A stretch of 64,000 nt of DNA. Origin: Nocardia rhizosphaerihabitans (GTDB lineage: Bacteria > Actinomycetota > Actinomycetes > Mycobacteriales > Mycobacteriaceae). Below are positions 13,020-21,289 of this stretch, one piece after another. Location: contig NZ_BMNE01000005.1 in NCBI RefSeq assembly GCF_014646295.1, positions 163,743 through 227,742 on the forward strand, given 5' to 3'. Position 1 is the stretch's first letter, and each line of letters opens with the position of its first letter. The position numbers and the translations under genes are program-made. The notes under the pieces are model-generated. The model did no database searches. It saw only the letters and a program-made list of their open reading frames with translations, and was not told the DNA's origin.

Positions 13020-14586
13020 ATTTCCCGAGGCCGTTCTCGTCGAAGTAGTCGAGGGTGAGCGTGCCGTTGTCGAAGATCGCCGAGGAGACGCTGCCGGGCG
13101 GCGCGTTCTCGCCGCTCAGCTCGAAGGCGAAGGTGTCGCCGTCCCAGTGCCGCAGCGGATATCGCCGCTGGGCCGGGCCGAGGGTGAGGACCAGGGCGCC
13201 GTCGTCCTCGGAGATCGTCGCCGGGCCCCAGTACTCGTTGGCGTAGGTGCCCGCGTAGCTCGGGAGCGGCTTGGCCGCCGCCGGATTCGCCGGTGCCGAC
13301 TTGCCGGACAGGTCGCCCACCGGATCGTTGATGGGGGCGATCGCGGCCTGGTAGATGCCGCGCCAGTCCTCGCGGATCTCGCCGAACTGCACGAGGTCGC
13401 CGAACTCGGCGGTCAGCGCCTCCGGCACACCGATCGGCGCGGCGTTGGTGAGGGCGACGATCGCGACGTCGGCGGACGGGATCGCCAGGAAGTTCGTCGC
13501 GGCGCCGAGCGCGAACGCGCCGGAATGGCTGTAGGCGGTCCGGCCCGCGGACGAGGTCGAGGAGTTGAAGCCGTACCCGTAGAAGCCCGCCCGTGCTTCC
13601 GGCGAGGACGCGGGGGAGGAGATCACCTGCGGGCTGATCGCGGGCAGCAGCGCGTCCGGCTCGGCGATGGTCGTGCCGTTCGACGCACCGTTGCCGAGCA
13701 CCATCGCCAGCCAGCGGGCCATGTCGTTCACCGAGGAGCTGACCCCGCCCGCGGGGGACTGGGGGTCGGGATTGCGGACCTCCCCGGCGACCCAGTTGCC
13801 GTCGACGTTGACGTGGCCGACGGCGCGGTTCGGGCGCGACTGGAAGTCGACGAAGCGGGAACTGGTGGAGGACATGCCCAACGGGGTGAACAGGGTGTCG
13901 GCGCTGAGCCGATCCCACGCGGTGCCCGCCGCGGCGGCGACGGCTTCGGCGCCTGCCGTGAGACCGAAGTTGGTGTAGTGGTAGGTGATCCGGAACGGGT
14001 CGAGGGGCTCCAGCCGGAGCTTGTCGAGGATCGTGGCCTGGTCGTAGCCGAGGTCCTCCAGCCGGTCGCCCGCGTGGTCGGGCAGGCCGCTGCGGTGCGC
14101 GAACAGGTCGCCGATGGTGAGCTGGGCGGTGGTGGCCGGGTCGGCCAGCGCGAACGAGGGCAGCTTCGACACCACGGGTGTTTCCCACTCGACCGTGCCC
14201 TTGCCGACCTGGTGGGCGACGACGGTGGCCGACACCGATTTCGACACCGAGGCCAGCTGGAAGACGGTGTCGGCGTCGACCTTGTCCTGGCCGCCTGCCT
14301 CGCGGACGCCGAAGCCCTTGGCATAGACGGTCTTTCCACCGTGTACGACGGCGACGGCCATGCCGGGGATGCGGGTGCTGTCCATGAGCGAGGTGGCCAG
14401 CTCGTCGAGTTTCGCGACGGCATCGTCGACCGCGTTGTCGGGGAGCGGGACCGCGGCGACCTGGTTCGGTGGCAGCTGTTCGGTGGGGGTCGCGACGGTG
14501 TGCTCGTCGCCGGGCTCACCACTACAGCCGACTACGACAGCCATCGACACCACCAGCGCTGCGATCGCACCCTTGGCAGGCACCAT
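13009..14586 (-). CDS. Secreted serine hydrolase lipoprotein (beta-lactamase/PBP class C fold)
   Basis: The 525-residue product starts with a lipoprotein signal peptide whose lipobox VVGC places the acylated cysteine at residue 21, so it should be anchored outside the membrane. The serine-hydrolase motifs are SVSK (Ser113-Lys116) and YTN (204-206), with YSHSG further on as the likely third element. These define the Beta-lactamase (class C) family, which includes esterases and D-aminopeptidases as well as beta-lactamases. The last 110 residues (from about SYAGTYANEYWG) form an extra beta-rich domain common in family esterases. Substrate is unknown; esterase or peptidase activity is more likely than antibiotic resistance. 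Confidence 0.85.
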   Translation of the reverse strand: MVPAKGAIAALVVSMAVVVGCSGEPGDEHTVATPTEQLPPNQVAAVPLPDNAVDDAVAKLDELATSLMDSTRIPGMAVAVVHGGKTVYAKGFGVREAGGQDKVDADTVFQLASVSKSVSATVVAHQVGKGTVEWETPVVSKLPSFALADPATTAQLTIGDLFAHRSGLPDHAGDRLEDLGYDQATILDKLRLEPLDPFRITYHYTNFGLTAGAEAVAAAAGTAWDRLSADTLFTPLGMSSTSSRFVDFQSRPNRAVGHVNVDGNWVAGEVRNPDPQSPAGGVSSSVNDMARWLAMVLGNGASNGTTIAEPDALLPAISPQVISSPASSPEARAGFYGYGFNSSTSSAGRTAYSHSGAFALGAATNFLAIPSADVAIVALTNAAPIGVPEALTAEFGDLVQFGEIREDWRGIYQAAIAPINDPVGDLSGKSAPANPAAAKPLPSYAGTYANEYWGPATISEDDGALVLTLGPAQRRYPLRHWDGDTFAFELSGENAPPGSVSSAIFDNGTLTLDYFDENGLGKFTR

Positions 14587-14694
14587 GGGGCGACGATAGA
14601 CCTGGTTGCGGTGCGATCGCGGGAACGTGGCTGGACTGTGACGGTCCGGCTACCGGGTGTACTCACCGGTAGCTCGAGCTGCACCTTGCCGGAA

Positions 14695-14772
14695 AATGGG
14701 GAGCGGGCCTCGGCGAAGGGGGGGAGTTAGCCGAGGCCCGCGTAGGGTCGGCCCGGGGGGGAGGGGCCGACG
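14695..14772 (-). ncRNA. 6C-type small RNA
   Basis: Read on the minus strand, two adjacent hairpins each carry a C-run loop. The first has 8-bp arms (14764-14771 with 14747-14754) and the second 10-bp arms (14730-14739 with 14705-14714); each loop contains seven C residues. This matches the 6C RNA family of actinobacteria (B11 in M. tuberculosis). A TAGGAT -10-like element on the minus strand (14779-14784) would place the 5' end near 14772, at the foot of the first stem. 6C RNA has been tied to growth and division control in mycobacteria; targets here are unknown. The 3' end is approximate. Confidence 0.82.
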
Positions 14773-15191
14773 TGAACGATCCTACGCGATGCGGGCGGAA
14801 TTCGTGTACGCGCAACGAACCAGTTTCCGAAAATTTTCGGCGATCGTGGGCGGGGTGGAGGTCCGCATCAGGCGCGGGGGGCGGCGGATCCACTGGTCGC
14901 GCACCCGACAGTTGTCTTACGTCGCGTGGAAAATGCTGGTACGCAAGGGTTTACGAAAAAATGCCGGTGAACAGGTTCTCGTCGCACCGGCGGCCGTGCC
15001 CCGGATACCGGGGGCTTGCCTTTCGCGGCACGGCCGGAAAATCGGTCCGATTCGCCGCGTGTCGCAACAGTTCGGCATGTCGAACAAATCTGTACATCGG
15101 GGGTGCCGGACCCGGCCAAAAGGGGATGCGACTTGTCGGTGGGTACCGCAATACTGAGGCAACAGCGTTGAACTACGACATCAGGAGAATC
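14773..15191. other. Intergenic region before the ABC exporter, no gene supported
   Basis: After the promoter of the 6C RNA, about 400 bp hold no frame with family resemblance. A perfect palindrome ccgaaaattttcgg lies at 14827-14840 and could be an operator. The exporter promoter must lie here, and CAGGAGA at 15182-15188 is the ribosome site of the next gene. Confidence 0.6.
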
Positions 15192-16193
15192 ATGCCCGAC
15201 GCAATCGTCGCCGAGGGTCTGGTCAAACGGTACGGGCAGCTCGTCGCCCTGGACGGGCTGGATCTGGCCGTTCCCGAAGGTACCGTCACCGCACTTCTCG
15301 GCCCCAATGGCGCGGGAAAGACCACGACTGTCCGCGTACTCACCACGTTGCTCATCCCCGACGAGGGCAGTGCCACCGTCGCGGGGATCGACGTGCTCCG
15401 CGATCCCCAGGCCCTGCGTTCCCGGATCGGTGCATCCGGGCAGTACGCCGCGGTCGACGAATACCTCACCGGATTCGAGAATCTCGAAATGGTGGGCAGG
15501 CTCTACCACCTCGGCACCCAGCGCAGTAAGGAACGCGCGCGCGAACTGCTCGACCGTTTCCGGCTCTCCGACGCCGCCGACCGACCGGTGAAGGGCTATT
15601 CCGGCGGTATGCGCAGGCGCCTCGATCTGGCGGGCGCGCTGGTGGCCAACCCACCGGTGTTGTTCCTGGACGAGCCGACCACCGGTCTGGACCCGCGGGC
15701 CCGCCTCGATCTCTGGGACGTCATCGAGGAACTCGTGGCCGGCGGCACCACGCTGCTGCTCACCACCCAGTACATGGACGAGGCCGATCGGCTGGCCGAC
15801 TCGATCGCCGTCATCGACCACGGCAAGGTGATCGCCCGCGGCACCGCCGACGAACTCAAGGCCATCGTCGGCGGCGACCGCATCGAACTCACCGTCGCCA
15901 CCGCCGATCAGCTCGGGCCTGCCCAGCAGGCGCTGGCCGGACTGGCCGACGGCGAGATCCACCTCGAACCCGGCCTGCGCCGGGTCACCGTTCCGGTGGC
16001 CAACGGCTCGCAGGACCTGGTCACCGCGATCGGACTGCTCAGCGAGCAGAAGGTGCAGATCAACGACGTCGCGCTGCGCAGGCCGTCGCTCGACGACGTC
16101 TTCCTCACCCTCACCGGGCACGAGGCCGAGGAACTCGTCAACGGCGACGCCGAGGCACAGACCGTCGGCGCCACGGAAGGACAGAAGCGATGA
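15192..16193 (+). CDS. ABC transporter ATP-binding protein, DrrA type
   Basis: This 333-residue nucleotide-binding subunit belongs to the daunorubicin-resistance DrrA branch of ABC-2 exporters. It has Walker A GPNGAGKTT, the signature YSGGMRRRLDLA and Walker B VLFLDEPTTGLD, followed by a C-terminal extension of about 100 residues typical of DrrA. ATG 15192 has the ribosome site CAGGAGA just upstream. The stop overlaps the permease start by four bases, so the two are translationally coupled. Family members export drugs or lipids; the cargo cannot be read from sequence. Confidence 0.92.
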   Translation: MPDAIVAEGLVKRYGQLVALDGLDLAVPEGTVTALLGPNGAGKTTTVRVLTTLLIPDEGSATVAGIDVLRDPQALRSRIGASGQYAAVDEYLTGFENLEMVGRLYHLGTQRSKERARELLDRFRLSDAADRPVKGYSGGMRRRLDLAGALVANPPVLFLDEPTTGLDPRARLDLWDVIEELVAGGTTLLLTTQYMDEADRLADSIAVIDHGKVIARGTADELKAIVGGDRIELTVATADQLGPAQQALAGLADGEIHLEPGLRRVTVPVANGSQDLVTAIGLLSEQKVQINDVALRRPSLDDVFLTLTGHEAEELVNGDAEAQTVGATEGQKR

Positions 16194-17047
16194 GCACCAC
16201 GCTGAACAAGGCGGCGGACGTGCAGAGCCCCGGGCTCGGTGAACGGCTCTCGATGGTTGTCAGCGACAGCGTGACCATCGCCAAGCGCAATGTCATCAAG
16301 ATCAAGCGCGTGCCCGACGTGCTGGTCTTCACGACGCTGTCGCCGATCATGTTCGTGCTGCTGTTCGCCTACATCTTCGGCTCGGCGATCCAGATCGAGG
16401 GCGTCGCGGGCGGCTATCGCGAATTCCTGATCGCGGGCATTTTCGCGCAGACCGTGGTCTTCGGCGCCACCTTCACCGGAGCCGGCCTGGCCGAGGACAT
16501 GCAGAAGGGCATCATCGACCGGTTCCGGTCACTGCCGATGGCGCCGTCGGCAGTGCTCGTCGGCCGCACGATCAGCGACGTCGTGATCAACATCGTCAGC
16601 CTGGTCGTCATGTCGCTGACCGGCCTGATCGTCGGCTGGCGGATCCGCGGGTCGTTCCTGGACGCGGTGCTGGCCTACGTGCTGATGTTGCTGTTCGCGT
16701 ACGCGCTGTCGTGGATCATGGCGGTCGTCGGACTTCTCGTACGCGCGCCCGAGGTGTTCAACAACGCCAGCTTCATGGTGATCTTCCCGCTGACGTTCAT
16801 CTCGAACGCGTTCGTGCCGCTGGAAAGCCTGCCGGGGCCGCTGCGCGTCTTCGCCGAATGGAACCCGGTATCCGCGCTCACCCAGGCCGTGCGCGACCTG
16901 TTCGGCAACACCAACCCGTTGGGTCCGCCCTCGGAGGCCTGGCCGATGCAGAACCCGGTGGCCACGACGCTGATGTGGATCGTGGTGATCCTGATCGTGT
17001 TCGTGCCGCTGGCTCAGGTGCAGTACAAGAAGTCCGTCAGCCGCTGA
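16190..17047 (+). CDS. ABC-2 type transporter permease, DrrB type
   Basis: This 285-residue membrane subunit partners the preceding ATPase. About six hydrophobic helices are visible, starting with VLVFTTLSPIMFVLLFAYIFG. The ABC-2 family motif region around NASFMVIFPLTFISNAFVPLESLPG precedes the last helix. ATGA overlap with the ATPase gene makes a two-gene unit. It probably forms a dimer with two ATPase subunits in the plasma membrane. No TetR or other regulator is adjacent. Confidence 0.92.
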   Translation: MSTTLNKAADVQSPGLGERLSMVVSDSVTIAKRNVIKIKRVPDVLVFTTLSPIMFVLLFAYIFGSAIQIEGVAGGYREFLIAGIFAQTVVFGATFTGAGLAEDMQKGIIDRFRSLPMAPSAVLVGRTISDVVINIVSLVVMSLTGLIVGWRIRGSFLDAVLAYVLMLLFAYALSWIMAVVGLLVRAPEVFNNASFMVIFPLTFISNAFVPLESLPGPLRVFAEWNPVSALTQAVRDLFGNTNPLGPPSEAWPMQNPVATTLMWIVVILIVFVPLAQVQYKKSVSR

Positions 17048-17051
17048 CGGT

Positions 17052-17228
17052 TCAGTGCGCGCCGGTCTCCGAGACGGGGGCCGGCGCGGCACCGTTGCGG
17101 GAGTAGCCGAGGCGCGGCGGCTCGGCGGCGGGCTCGGGAAGTTGCGGACGCTTGCTGCGGGCCAGCAGGGCCAGGGCGCCTGCCCCGGCGATCGCGAGGG
17201 ACGCGATGAGCGGGTTACGAAGCTTCAT
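17052..17228 (-). CDS. Small single-span membrane protein, hypothetical
   Basis: A 58-residue frame starts at ATG 17228. It has a positively charged N-terminus (MKLRNP), one hydrophobic helix (residues 7-22, IASLAIAGAGALALLA), RSKR, and a Pro/Ala-rich tail. The topology reads well as a membrane peptide, and codon use follows the local G/C-ending pattern. It converges on the exporter permease (5 bp between the stops) and its start is 69 bp from the ppiA start on the other strand. No family was recognised. Confidence 0.6.
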   Translation of the reverse strand: MKLRNPLIASLAIAGAGALALLARSKRPQLPEPAAEPPRLGYSRNGAAPAPVSETGAH

Positions 17229-17297
17229 GCGACCACTCTACGAGACGCTCCCCTCAGGTTCGGAGGCCTCGAGCTGCGCCCGTGGCACCATAAGCGC

Positions 17298-17825
17298 GTG
17301 ACCTCACCCAACCAGACGGCCGTGGCGACGCTGCACACCAACCACGGCGATATCAAGATCGCGCTTTTCGGTAACCACGCCCCGAAGACAGTGCGCAACT
17401 TCGTCGGTCTCGCCGACGGCAGCGCGCCGTACACCACCGCCAACGCCGGTGGCACCGAGGATGGCCCGTTCTACGACGGCGCCGTCTTCCACCGGGTGAT
17501 CCCGGGGTTCATGATTCAGGGCGGCGACCCGACGGGCACCGGTCGCGGCGGGCCTGGCTACGAATTCGGCGACGAGTTCCACCCCGAATTGCGCTTCGAC
17601 CGCGGCTACCTGCTGGCCATGGCCAATGCGGGGCCGGGCACCAACGGTTCGCAGTTCTTCATCACCGTCGGCGCGCAGCCGCACCTGAATCGCAAGCACA
17701 CCATCTTCGGCGAGGTGGTCGATCCCGATTCGCGCAAGGTCGTCGACGCGATCGCCGCGGTGAAGACCGATCGCAACGATCGCCCGGAAGAGCCGGTCGT
17801 GATCTCCTCGATCACCATCGGCTGA
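17298..17825 (+). CDS. ppiA: Peptidyl-prolyl cis-trans isomerase, cyclophilin A type
   Basis: Cyclophilins speed proline isomerisation during folding. The 175-residue single-domain product has the catalytic and substrate-binding segments FHRVIPGFMIQGGDPTGTG, ANAGPGTNGSQFFIT and HTIFGEV. The GTG start at 17298 fits the M. tuberculosis PpiA N-terminus; an upstream open frame is rejected because it is not family-like. There is no signal peptide, so it should be cytosolic. A strong terminator follows the stop. Confidence 0.96.
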   Translation: MTSPNQTAVATLHTNHGDIKIALFGNHAPKTVRNFVGLADGSAPYTTANAGGTEDGPFYDGAVFHRVIPGFMIQGGDPTGTGRGGPGYEFGDEFHPELRFDRGYLLAMANAGPGTNGSQFFITVGAQPHLNRKHTIFGEVVDPDSRKVVDAIAAVKTDRNDRPEEPVVISSITIG

Positions 17826-17843
17826 TCGAGCCGTACACAGCAG

Positions 17844-17880
17844 AACTCCCCGCCGCGACAGTCGCGACGGGGAGTTCTTT
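17844..17880 (+). terminator. Terminator of ppiA
   Basis: aactcccc, an inner cgcgac/gtcgcg stem and ggggagtt form a long hairpin followed by CTTT. The parS-like site begins at its last base. Confidence 0.85.
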
Positions 17881-17895
17881 GCTTCACGTGAAACG
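17880..17895. promoter_or_regulatory. parS: parS-like ParB binding site
   Basis: TGCTTCACGTGAAACG matches the parS consensus TGTTTCACGTGAAACA at 14 of 16 positions, including the whole central TTCACGTGAAAC. It lies between ppiA and the convergent PH-domain gene. Confidence 0.75.
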
Positions 17896-17903
17896 TTGCG
17901 GAA

Positions 17904-18407
17904 TCAGTCGGCCACCGAGGCGAAGCCGTTGACGACCAGCGCGTCGTAGACATCGTGCGGGTTGGTGCCGAGATCCCAGCGGCCGAAGATCAGCAGCCGC
18001 TCCGAGCCCTCGTGCTGGACGTCGATCTCGAGCATCGCCGACTTCCGGCCGAGGCGGCGGTAGGAGACCATCCGGATCCGGTCGATCCGATCCAGCGGGT
18101 ACTCCTTCGGCCCGGTGAGTGTGCCGACCACCAGGCGCGGCGCGGGGCCGGACACCATGGTCAACCGGGGGCGCTGCCGGAAACCGAGCACGGCCATCCC
18201 CAGGACGGCGACCGCGGCCAGGCCGACGAGCAGCCTGCTGGGTCCGTCCTGGGCAAGCACGGCGGCCACGACCAGGATCAGACCGCCGCCGGACACCGCG
18301 ACGAGACCGGCGGTGGGAGTTGTCCACGAGGTGCTGCCTGCGGAATCCACAGCGTTCACGCGGCGTCGTCCCCCATTGCTCCTCGAGTTGTCCACAGCTT
18401 CATCCAC
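17904..18407 (-). CDS. PH-domain membrane protein
   Basis: This product of up to 167 residues has two hydrophobic helices (about residues 34-52 and 60-76). A bacterial PH-type domain follows, with KEYPLDRIDRIRMVSYRRLG and LLIFGRWDLGTNPHDVYDAL. It matches the position and layout of Rv0010c beside crgA. The start is uncertain: ATG 18407 or the GTG codon at residue 17. DnaA-box-like sequences overlap the 5' end. Such proteins are membrane-anchored and of unknown function, perhaps acting with CrgA in division. Confidence 0.8.
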   Translation of the reverse strand: MDEAVDNSRSNGGRRRVNAVDSAGSTSWTTPTAGLVAVSGGGLILVVAAVLAQDGPSRLLVGLAAVAVLGMAVLGFRQRPRLTMVSGPAPRLVVGTLTGPKEYPLDRIDRIRMVSYRRLGRKSAMLEIDVQHEGSERLLIFGRWDLGTNPHDVYDALVVNGFASVAD

Positions 18408-18408
18408 A
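18388..18408 (+). promoter_or_regulatory. DnaA boxes over the start of the PH-domain gene
   Basis: TTGTCCACA (18388-18396, perfect) and TCATCCACA (18400-18408, one mismatch) lie side by side over the first codons of the minus-strand PH-domain gene. This makes DnaA control of that gene possible, but the match may simply reflect coding sequence. Confidence 0.45.
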
Positions 18409-18453
18409 GGTGTGCATGAATAACACCGGTGTAATCCGGCGCGTACCGGCTGG

Positions 18454-18717
18454 TCAGCGCCATCGCATGGTCATGATCAGGCCGATGACCATCAGGCCGA
18501 ACCCGATCAGGAAGTTCCACGCGTTGAGATCGTTCATCCAGCCGATCTGCTCGGCGGCCAGGTAATACACCAGCAGCCAGACGAGGCCTGCCAGCATGAA
18601 ACCAAGCATGATCGCGACGTACCAAGCCGGCGACGGGCCCGCCTTCACCTTCACCGGGGTGCGGCTGGCAGGGCTCGGGGTGTAGTCGGCCTTCTTACGG
18701 ACCTTGGACTTGGGCAT
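18454..18717 (-). CDS. crgA: Cell division protein CrgA
   Basis: CrgA is a small division protein that interacts with FtsZ and septal synthases in mycobacteria and delays septation in Streptomyces. The 87-residue product begins MPKSKVRKK and has two membrane helices (about residues 32-54 and 66-84) joined by a short loop [13 protein letters not shown], the exact family topology. It sits in the conserved ppiA-PH-crgA-pabA order. In M. tuberculosis a DUF881 gene follows crgA; here it is missing. Confidence 0.95.
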   Translation of the reverse strand: MPKSKVRKKADYTPSPASRTPVKVKAGPSPAWYVAIMLGFMLAGLVWLLVYYLAAEQIGWMNDLNAWNFLIGFGLMVIGLIMTMRWR

Positions 18718-18810
18718 GACGTCCTCGAATTCGGAATACAGGTAACTCCTAGGCTATCCCACCAGGTATTGGATGCGACGACCTACGGGGTCGCCACGTA
18801 CTCTCGACGC

Positions 18811-19473
18811 ATGCGTGTTCTGGTCGTCGACAACTACGACAGCTTCGTGTTCAACCTGGTGCAATACCTCGGCCAGCTTGGTGCCGAGGCCGTGGTCTGG
18901 CGCAACGACGACCAGCGCCTCGCCGACCTGGACACCCTGCTCACCCGCGGCGACGAGGGCGGGACCTTCGACGGCGTGCTCGTCAGCCCGGGGCCGGGCA
19001 GCCCCGACCGGGCGGGCGCCAGCATCCCGCTGGTCCACGCGGCGGCCAAGCACGAGGTGCCGTTGCTCGGCGTGTGCCTCGGACACCAGGCCATCGGCGA
19101 GGCGTTCGGCGGGACCGTGGACCGGGCGCCGGAGCTGCTGCACGGCAAGACCAGCCAGGTATTCCACCTCGGCTCGGGCGTGTTGGCCGGCCTTCCCGAC
19201 CCGTTCACCGCGACCCGCTACCACTCGCTGACCGTGCTCCCCGAGACGATCCCGGACGAGCTGGAGGTTGTCGGCCACACCGAGAGCGGGATCGTGATGG
19301 CCATGCGCCACCGCACCCTGCCGATCCACGGCGTGCAGTTCCATCCCGAGTCGGTGCTCACCCAGGGCGGGCACCGAATGCTGGCCAACTGGCTCGAAGT
19401 GTGTGGGCAGCGTCCCGCCGAGGCCCTGGTATCGGCGCTCGAAGCGGAGGTCGCCGCGCTGGTGACCCAGTGA
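18811..19473 (+). CDS. pabA: Glutamine amidotransferase, aminodeoxychorismate/anthranilate synthase component II
   Basis: This class I glutamine amidotransferase (220 residues) releases ammonia from glutamine for p-aminobenzoate (folate) or anthranilate synthesis. It starts at ATG 18811 with VVDNYDSFVFNLVQYLGQLG. The oxyanion motif is SPGPGSP, the catalytic cysteine lies in GVCLGHQAIGEAFGG, and the His-Glu pair lies in GVQFHPES. The genomic slot equals M. tuberculosis Rv0013 (trpG/pabA). The stop overlaps the start of a RibD-type reductase. Confidence 0.93.
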   Translation: MRVLVVDNYDSFVFNLVQYLGQLGAEAVVWRNDDQRLADLDTLLTRGDEGGTFDGVLVSPGPGSPDRAGASIPLVHAAAKHEVPLLGVCLGHQAIGEAFGGTVDRAPELLHGKTSQVFHLGSGVLAGLPDPFTATRYHSLTVLPETIPDELEVVGHTESGIVMAMRHRTLPIHGVQFHPESVLTQGGHRMLANWLEVCGQRPAEALVSALEAEVAALVTQ

Positions 19474-20156
19474 GGCCCTGGGTACTGCTGTCGGTGGCGG
19501 CCAGCCTGGACGGCTATATCGACGACGCGAGCGCCCAGCGGCTGCTGCTGTCCAACAGCGCGGACTTCGACCGGGTCGATCAGGTGCGGGCCGAGTCCGA
19601 CGCGATCCTGATCGGCGCGCAGACGCTGCGTGCCGACAATCCCCGGCTGCTGGTCAACAGCGCCGAACGCAGGGCCGACCGGGTGTCGGCGGGCAAACCG
19701 GAGTATCCGGTCAAGATCACCGTCACCGCCTCCGGTGAGCTCGATCCCGAGCTGCGTTTCTGGCACACCGGTGGCGACAAGCTGGTCTACACCTCCGATG
19801 CGGGCGCGGCGACGCTGGGTGACCGGCTGGCCGGGCTGGCCGAAGTCATCGCGCTCGGCCCCGAACTCGCCCTGTCCGCGCTGCTCGACGATCTGGGCGA
19901 GCGCGGTATCCACAGGCTGATGGTCGAGGGCGGCACCGGGATGCACACCGGTTTCCTCGCCGCCGACCTGGTCGACGAGATCCGGCTCGCGATCGCGCCG
20001 ATCCTGGTCGGCGACCCGGCCGCGCCGCGCTTCGTCGGCCCGGCCCAGTTCCCCGGCGGTGCACAACGCCGGCTGCGCTTGGCGGGTGTGGAACAACTTG
20101 GGGATGTCGCTGTGCTGAAGTACCTGGTCGGCGATGCGGACGAGCCCGTTCGCTAA
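19470..20156 (+). CDS. Pyrimidine reductase family protein (RibD C-terminal domain)
   Basis: The 228-residue product is a stand-alone RibD reductase domain, related to dihydrofolate reductase. It has SVAASLDGYIDD at the N-terminus, ILIGAQTLRADNPRLLV for NADPH binding, and RLMVEGGTGMHTGFLAADLVDE near the C-terminus. Its GTG start overlaps the pabA stop (GTGA), so it is co-translated with a folate-pathway gene. The usual reaction is reduction of 5-amino-6-ribosylaminouracil phosphate in riboflavin synthesis. The homologous Rv2671 can act as a dihydrofolate reductase, so a folate role is an alternative. Confidence 0.85.
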   Translation: MRPWVLLSVAASLDGYIDDASAQRLLLSNSADFDRVDQVRAESDAILIGAQTLRADNPRLLVNSAERRADRVSAGKPEYPVKITVTASGELDPELRFWHTGGDKLVYTSDAGAATLGDRLAGLAEVIALGPELALSALLDDLGERGIHRLMVEGGTGMHTGFLAADLVDEIRLAIAPILVGDPAAPRFVGPAQFPGGAQRRLRLAGVEQLGDVAVLKYLVGDADEPVR

Positions 20157-20268
20157 CCGTCCCTGTGTTCGAAATCATGGGACCGACCTGCGGAAATATC
20201 ACTGTCCACAGTTTGTCGAACGAATCGCTGCACACCTGAACATGACCGACTCCACATCATGCGACAGT

Positions 20269-20277
20269 TGTGGATAA
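20269..20277 (-). promoter_or_regulatory. Perfect DnaA box before the deaminase gene
   Basis: TGTGGATAA is the exact reverse complement of TTATCCACA. It lies 24 bp before the deaminase start in a 144-bp gap that also holds the palindrome actgtccacagt near 20201-20212. Confidence 0.5.
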
Positions 20278-20300
20278 CTCCCGACCAGCAGGGGAATTCG

Positions 20301-20768
20301 ATGAGCGCAGACAGTGCCGACAGCACCGACCACCGATTCATGCACAGGGCGATCGACCTGGCCAGGAACTGTCCGCCCAGCACAACGGCCTACTCCGTCG
20401 GCGCGGTGATCGTCGCCGACGGGGTGGAGATCGCGACCGGCTGGTCGCGCGAGACCGACGAGAAGGTGCACGCGGAGGAATCGGCGCTGAACAAGCTCGA
20501 CCCCGACGACCCACGGCTGACCAGGGCGACGATCTACACCACGCTCGAACCGTGCTCGACCCGCGCCACGGCGAGCCGACCGCCGTGTACCGACCGGATC
20601 CTGGCCGCCGGTATCCCGACCGTCGTCATCGCCTGGCGCGAGCCGAGCCTGTTCGTCGCCGCGTGCGAGGGTGTGGACAAACTCCGCAGGCACGGCGTGC
20701 GCGTGGTCGAACTCACCGACCTGGCCGCCGAGGCCATGTCGATGAACACTCATCTAGATCTGGGCTGA
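20301..20768 (+). CDS. Deaminase, RibD N-terminal / dCMP-deaminase type
   Basis: This 155-residue zinc deaminase has the catalytic HAEESALNK motif and the zinc ligands in EPCSTRATASRPPC. Spacing is that of the riboflavin-specific deaminase domain of RibD. ATG 20301 follows AGGGGAA. Together with the preceding reductase gene it looks like a bifunctional RibD split into two genes. Deamination of diaminohydroxy-ribosylaminopyrimidinone phosphate is the likely reaction; a nucleoside or nucleotide substrate is the alternative. Confidence 0.82.
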   Translation: MSADSADSTDHRFMHRAIDLARNCPPSTTAYSVGAVIVADGVEIATGWSRETDEKVHAEESALNKLDPDDPRLTRATIYTTLEPCSTRATASRPPCTDRILAAGIPTVVIAWREPSLFVAACEGVDKLRRHGVRVVELTDLAAEAMSMNTHLDLG

Positions 20769-20771
20769 GGC

Positions 20772-21191
20772 TCAGGGCCGCCCGTAGATGGCGGTCACGA
20801 ACTCGCCGAGCTGATTGTCGTCGAGGTGCCTGGCCAGATCGGCCTCGCTGATCATGCCGACCAGCCGTTTGTTGTCGATCACCGGCATCCGCTTGACCCG
20901 ATGGCTCTCCATCTGGTCGAGCACGTCTTCCACATCCGCGTCCGCGCTGACCCAGCGCGGGGTCGACTCGCACAGTTCGGCCGCGGTCGTCGTTTCGGGG
21001 GACAGGCCGAGCGCGATGCACTTCACGACGATGTCGCGGTCGGTGATGATGCCGCACATGCGCTCGTCGTCATCGGCGACGACAAGCGATCCGACACCGA
21101 GATCGGCCATCGCCGTCGCGGCGGTCGATACGGTGTCGCCGCGGGTGATCCACTGCGCACCGGGCTTCATGATGTCCCTGGCCGTGGTCAT
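20772..21191 (-). CDS. CBS-domain pair protein, Hrp1-like
   Basis: This 139-residue protein consists of two CBS domains. It begins MTTARDIMKPGA, has GIITDRDIVVKCIALGLSP at the end of the first domain and RVKRMPVIDNKRLVGMISEADLARHL in the second. Those features match hypoxic response protein 1 (Rv2626c), which binds no known nucleotide and is induced with the DosR regulon. No DosR box could be identified upstream. It faces the deaminase gene with only 3 bp between the stops. Confidence 0.85.
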   Translation of the reverse strand: MTTARDIMKPGAQWITRGDTVSTAATAMADLGVGSLVVADDDERMCGIITDRDIVVKCIALGLSPETTTAAELCESTPRWVSADADVEDVLDQMESHRVKRMPVIDNKRLVGMISEADLARHLDDNQLGEFVTAIYGRP

Positions 21192-21289
21192 AGGGCTACC
21201 TCCTCGTTCAGCGTTGCTGGTTGGGATGAAGCAGCCTCATTCTGCGCCCGCCGCGCCGCGGCAGGTAGGTTCTCCACGCAATCGAGACC

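Noticed and set aside
14657-15157. Open frame before the ABC exporter
   Set aside because: It crosses the 6C RNA, is very Arg/Gly-rich and resembles no protein.
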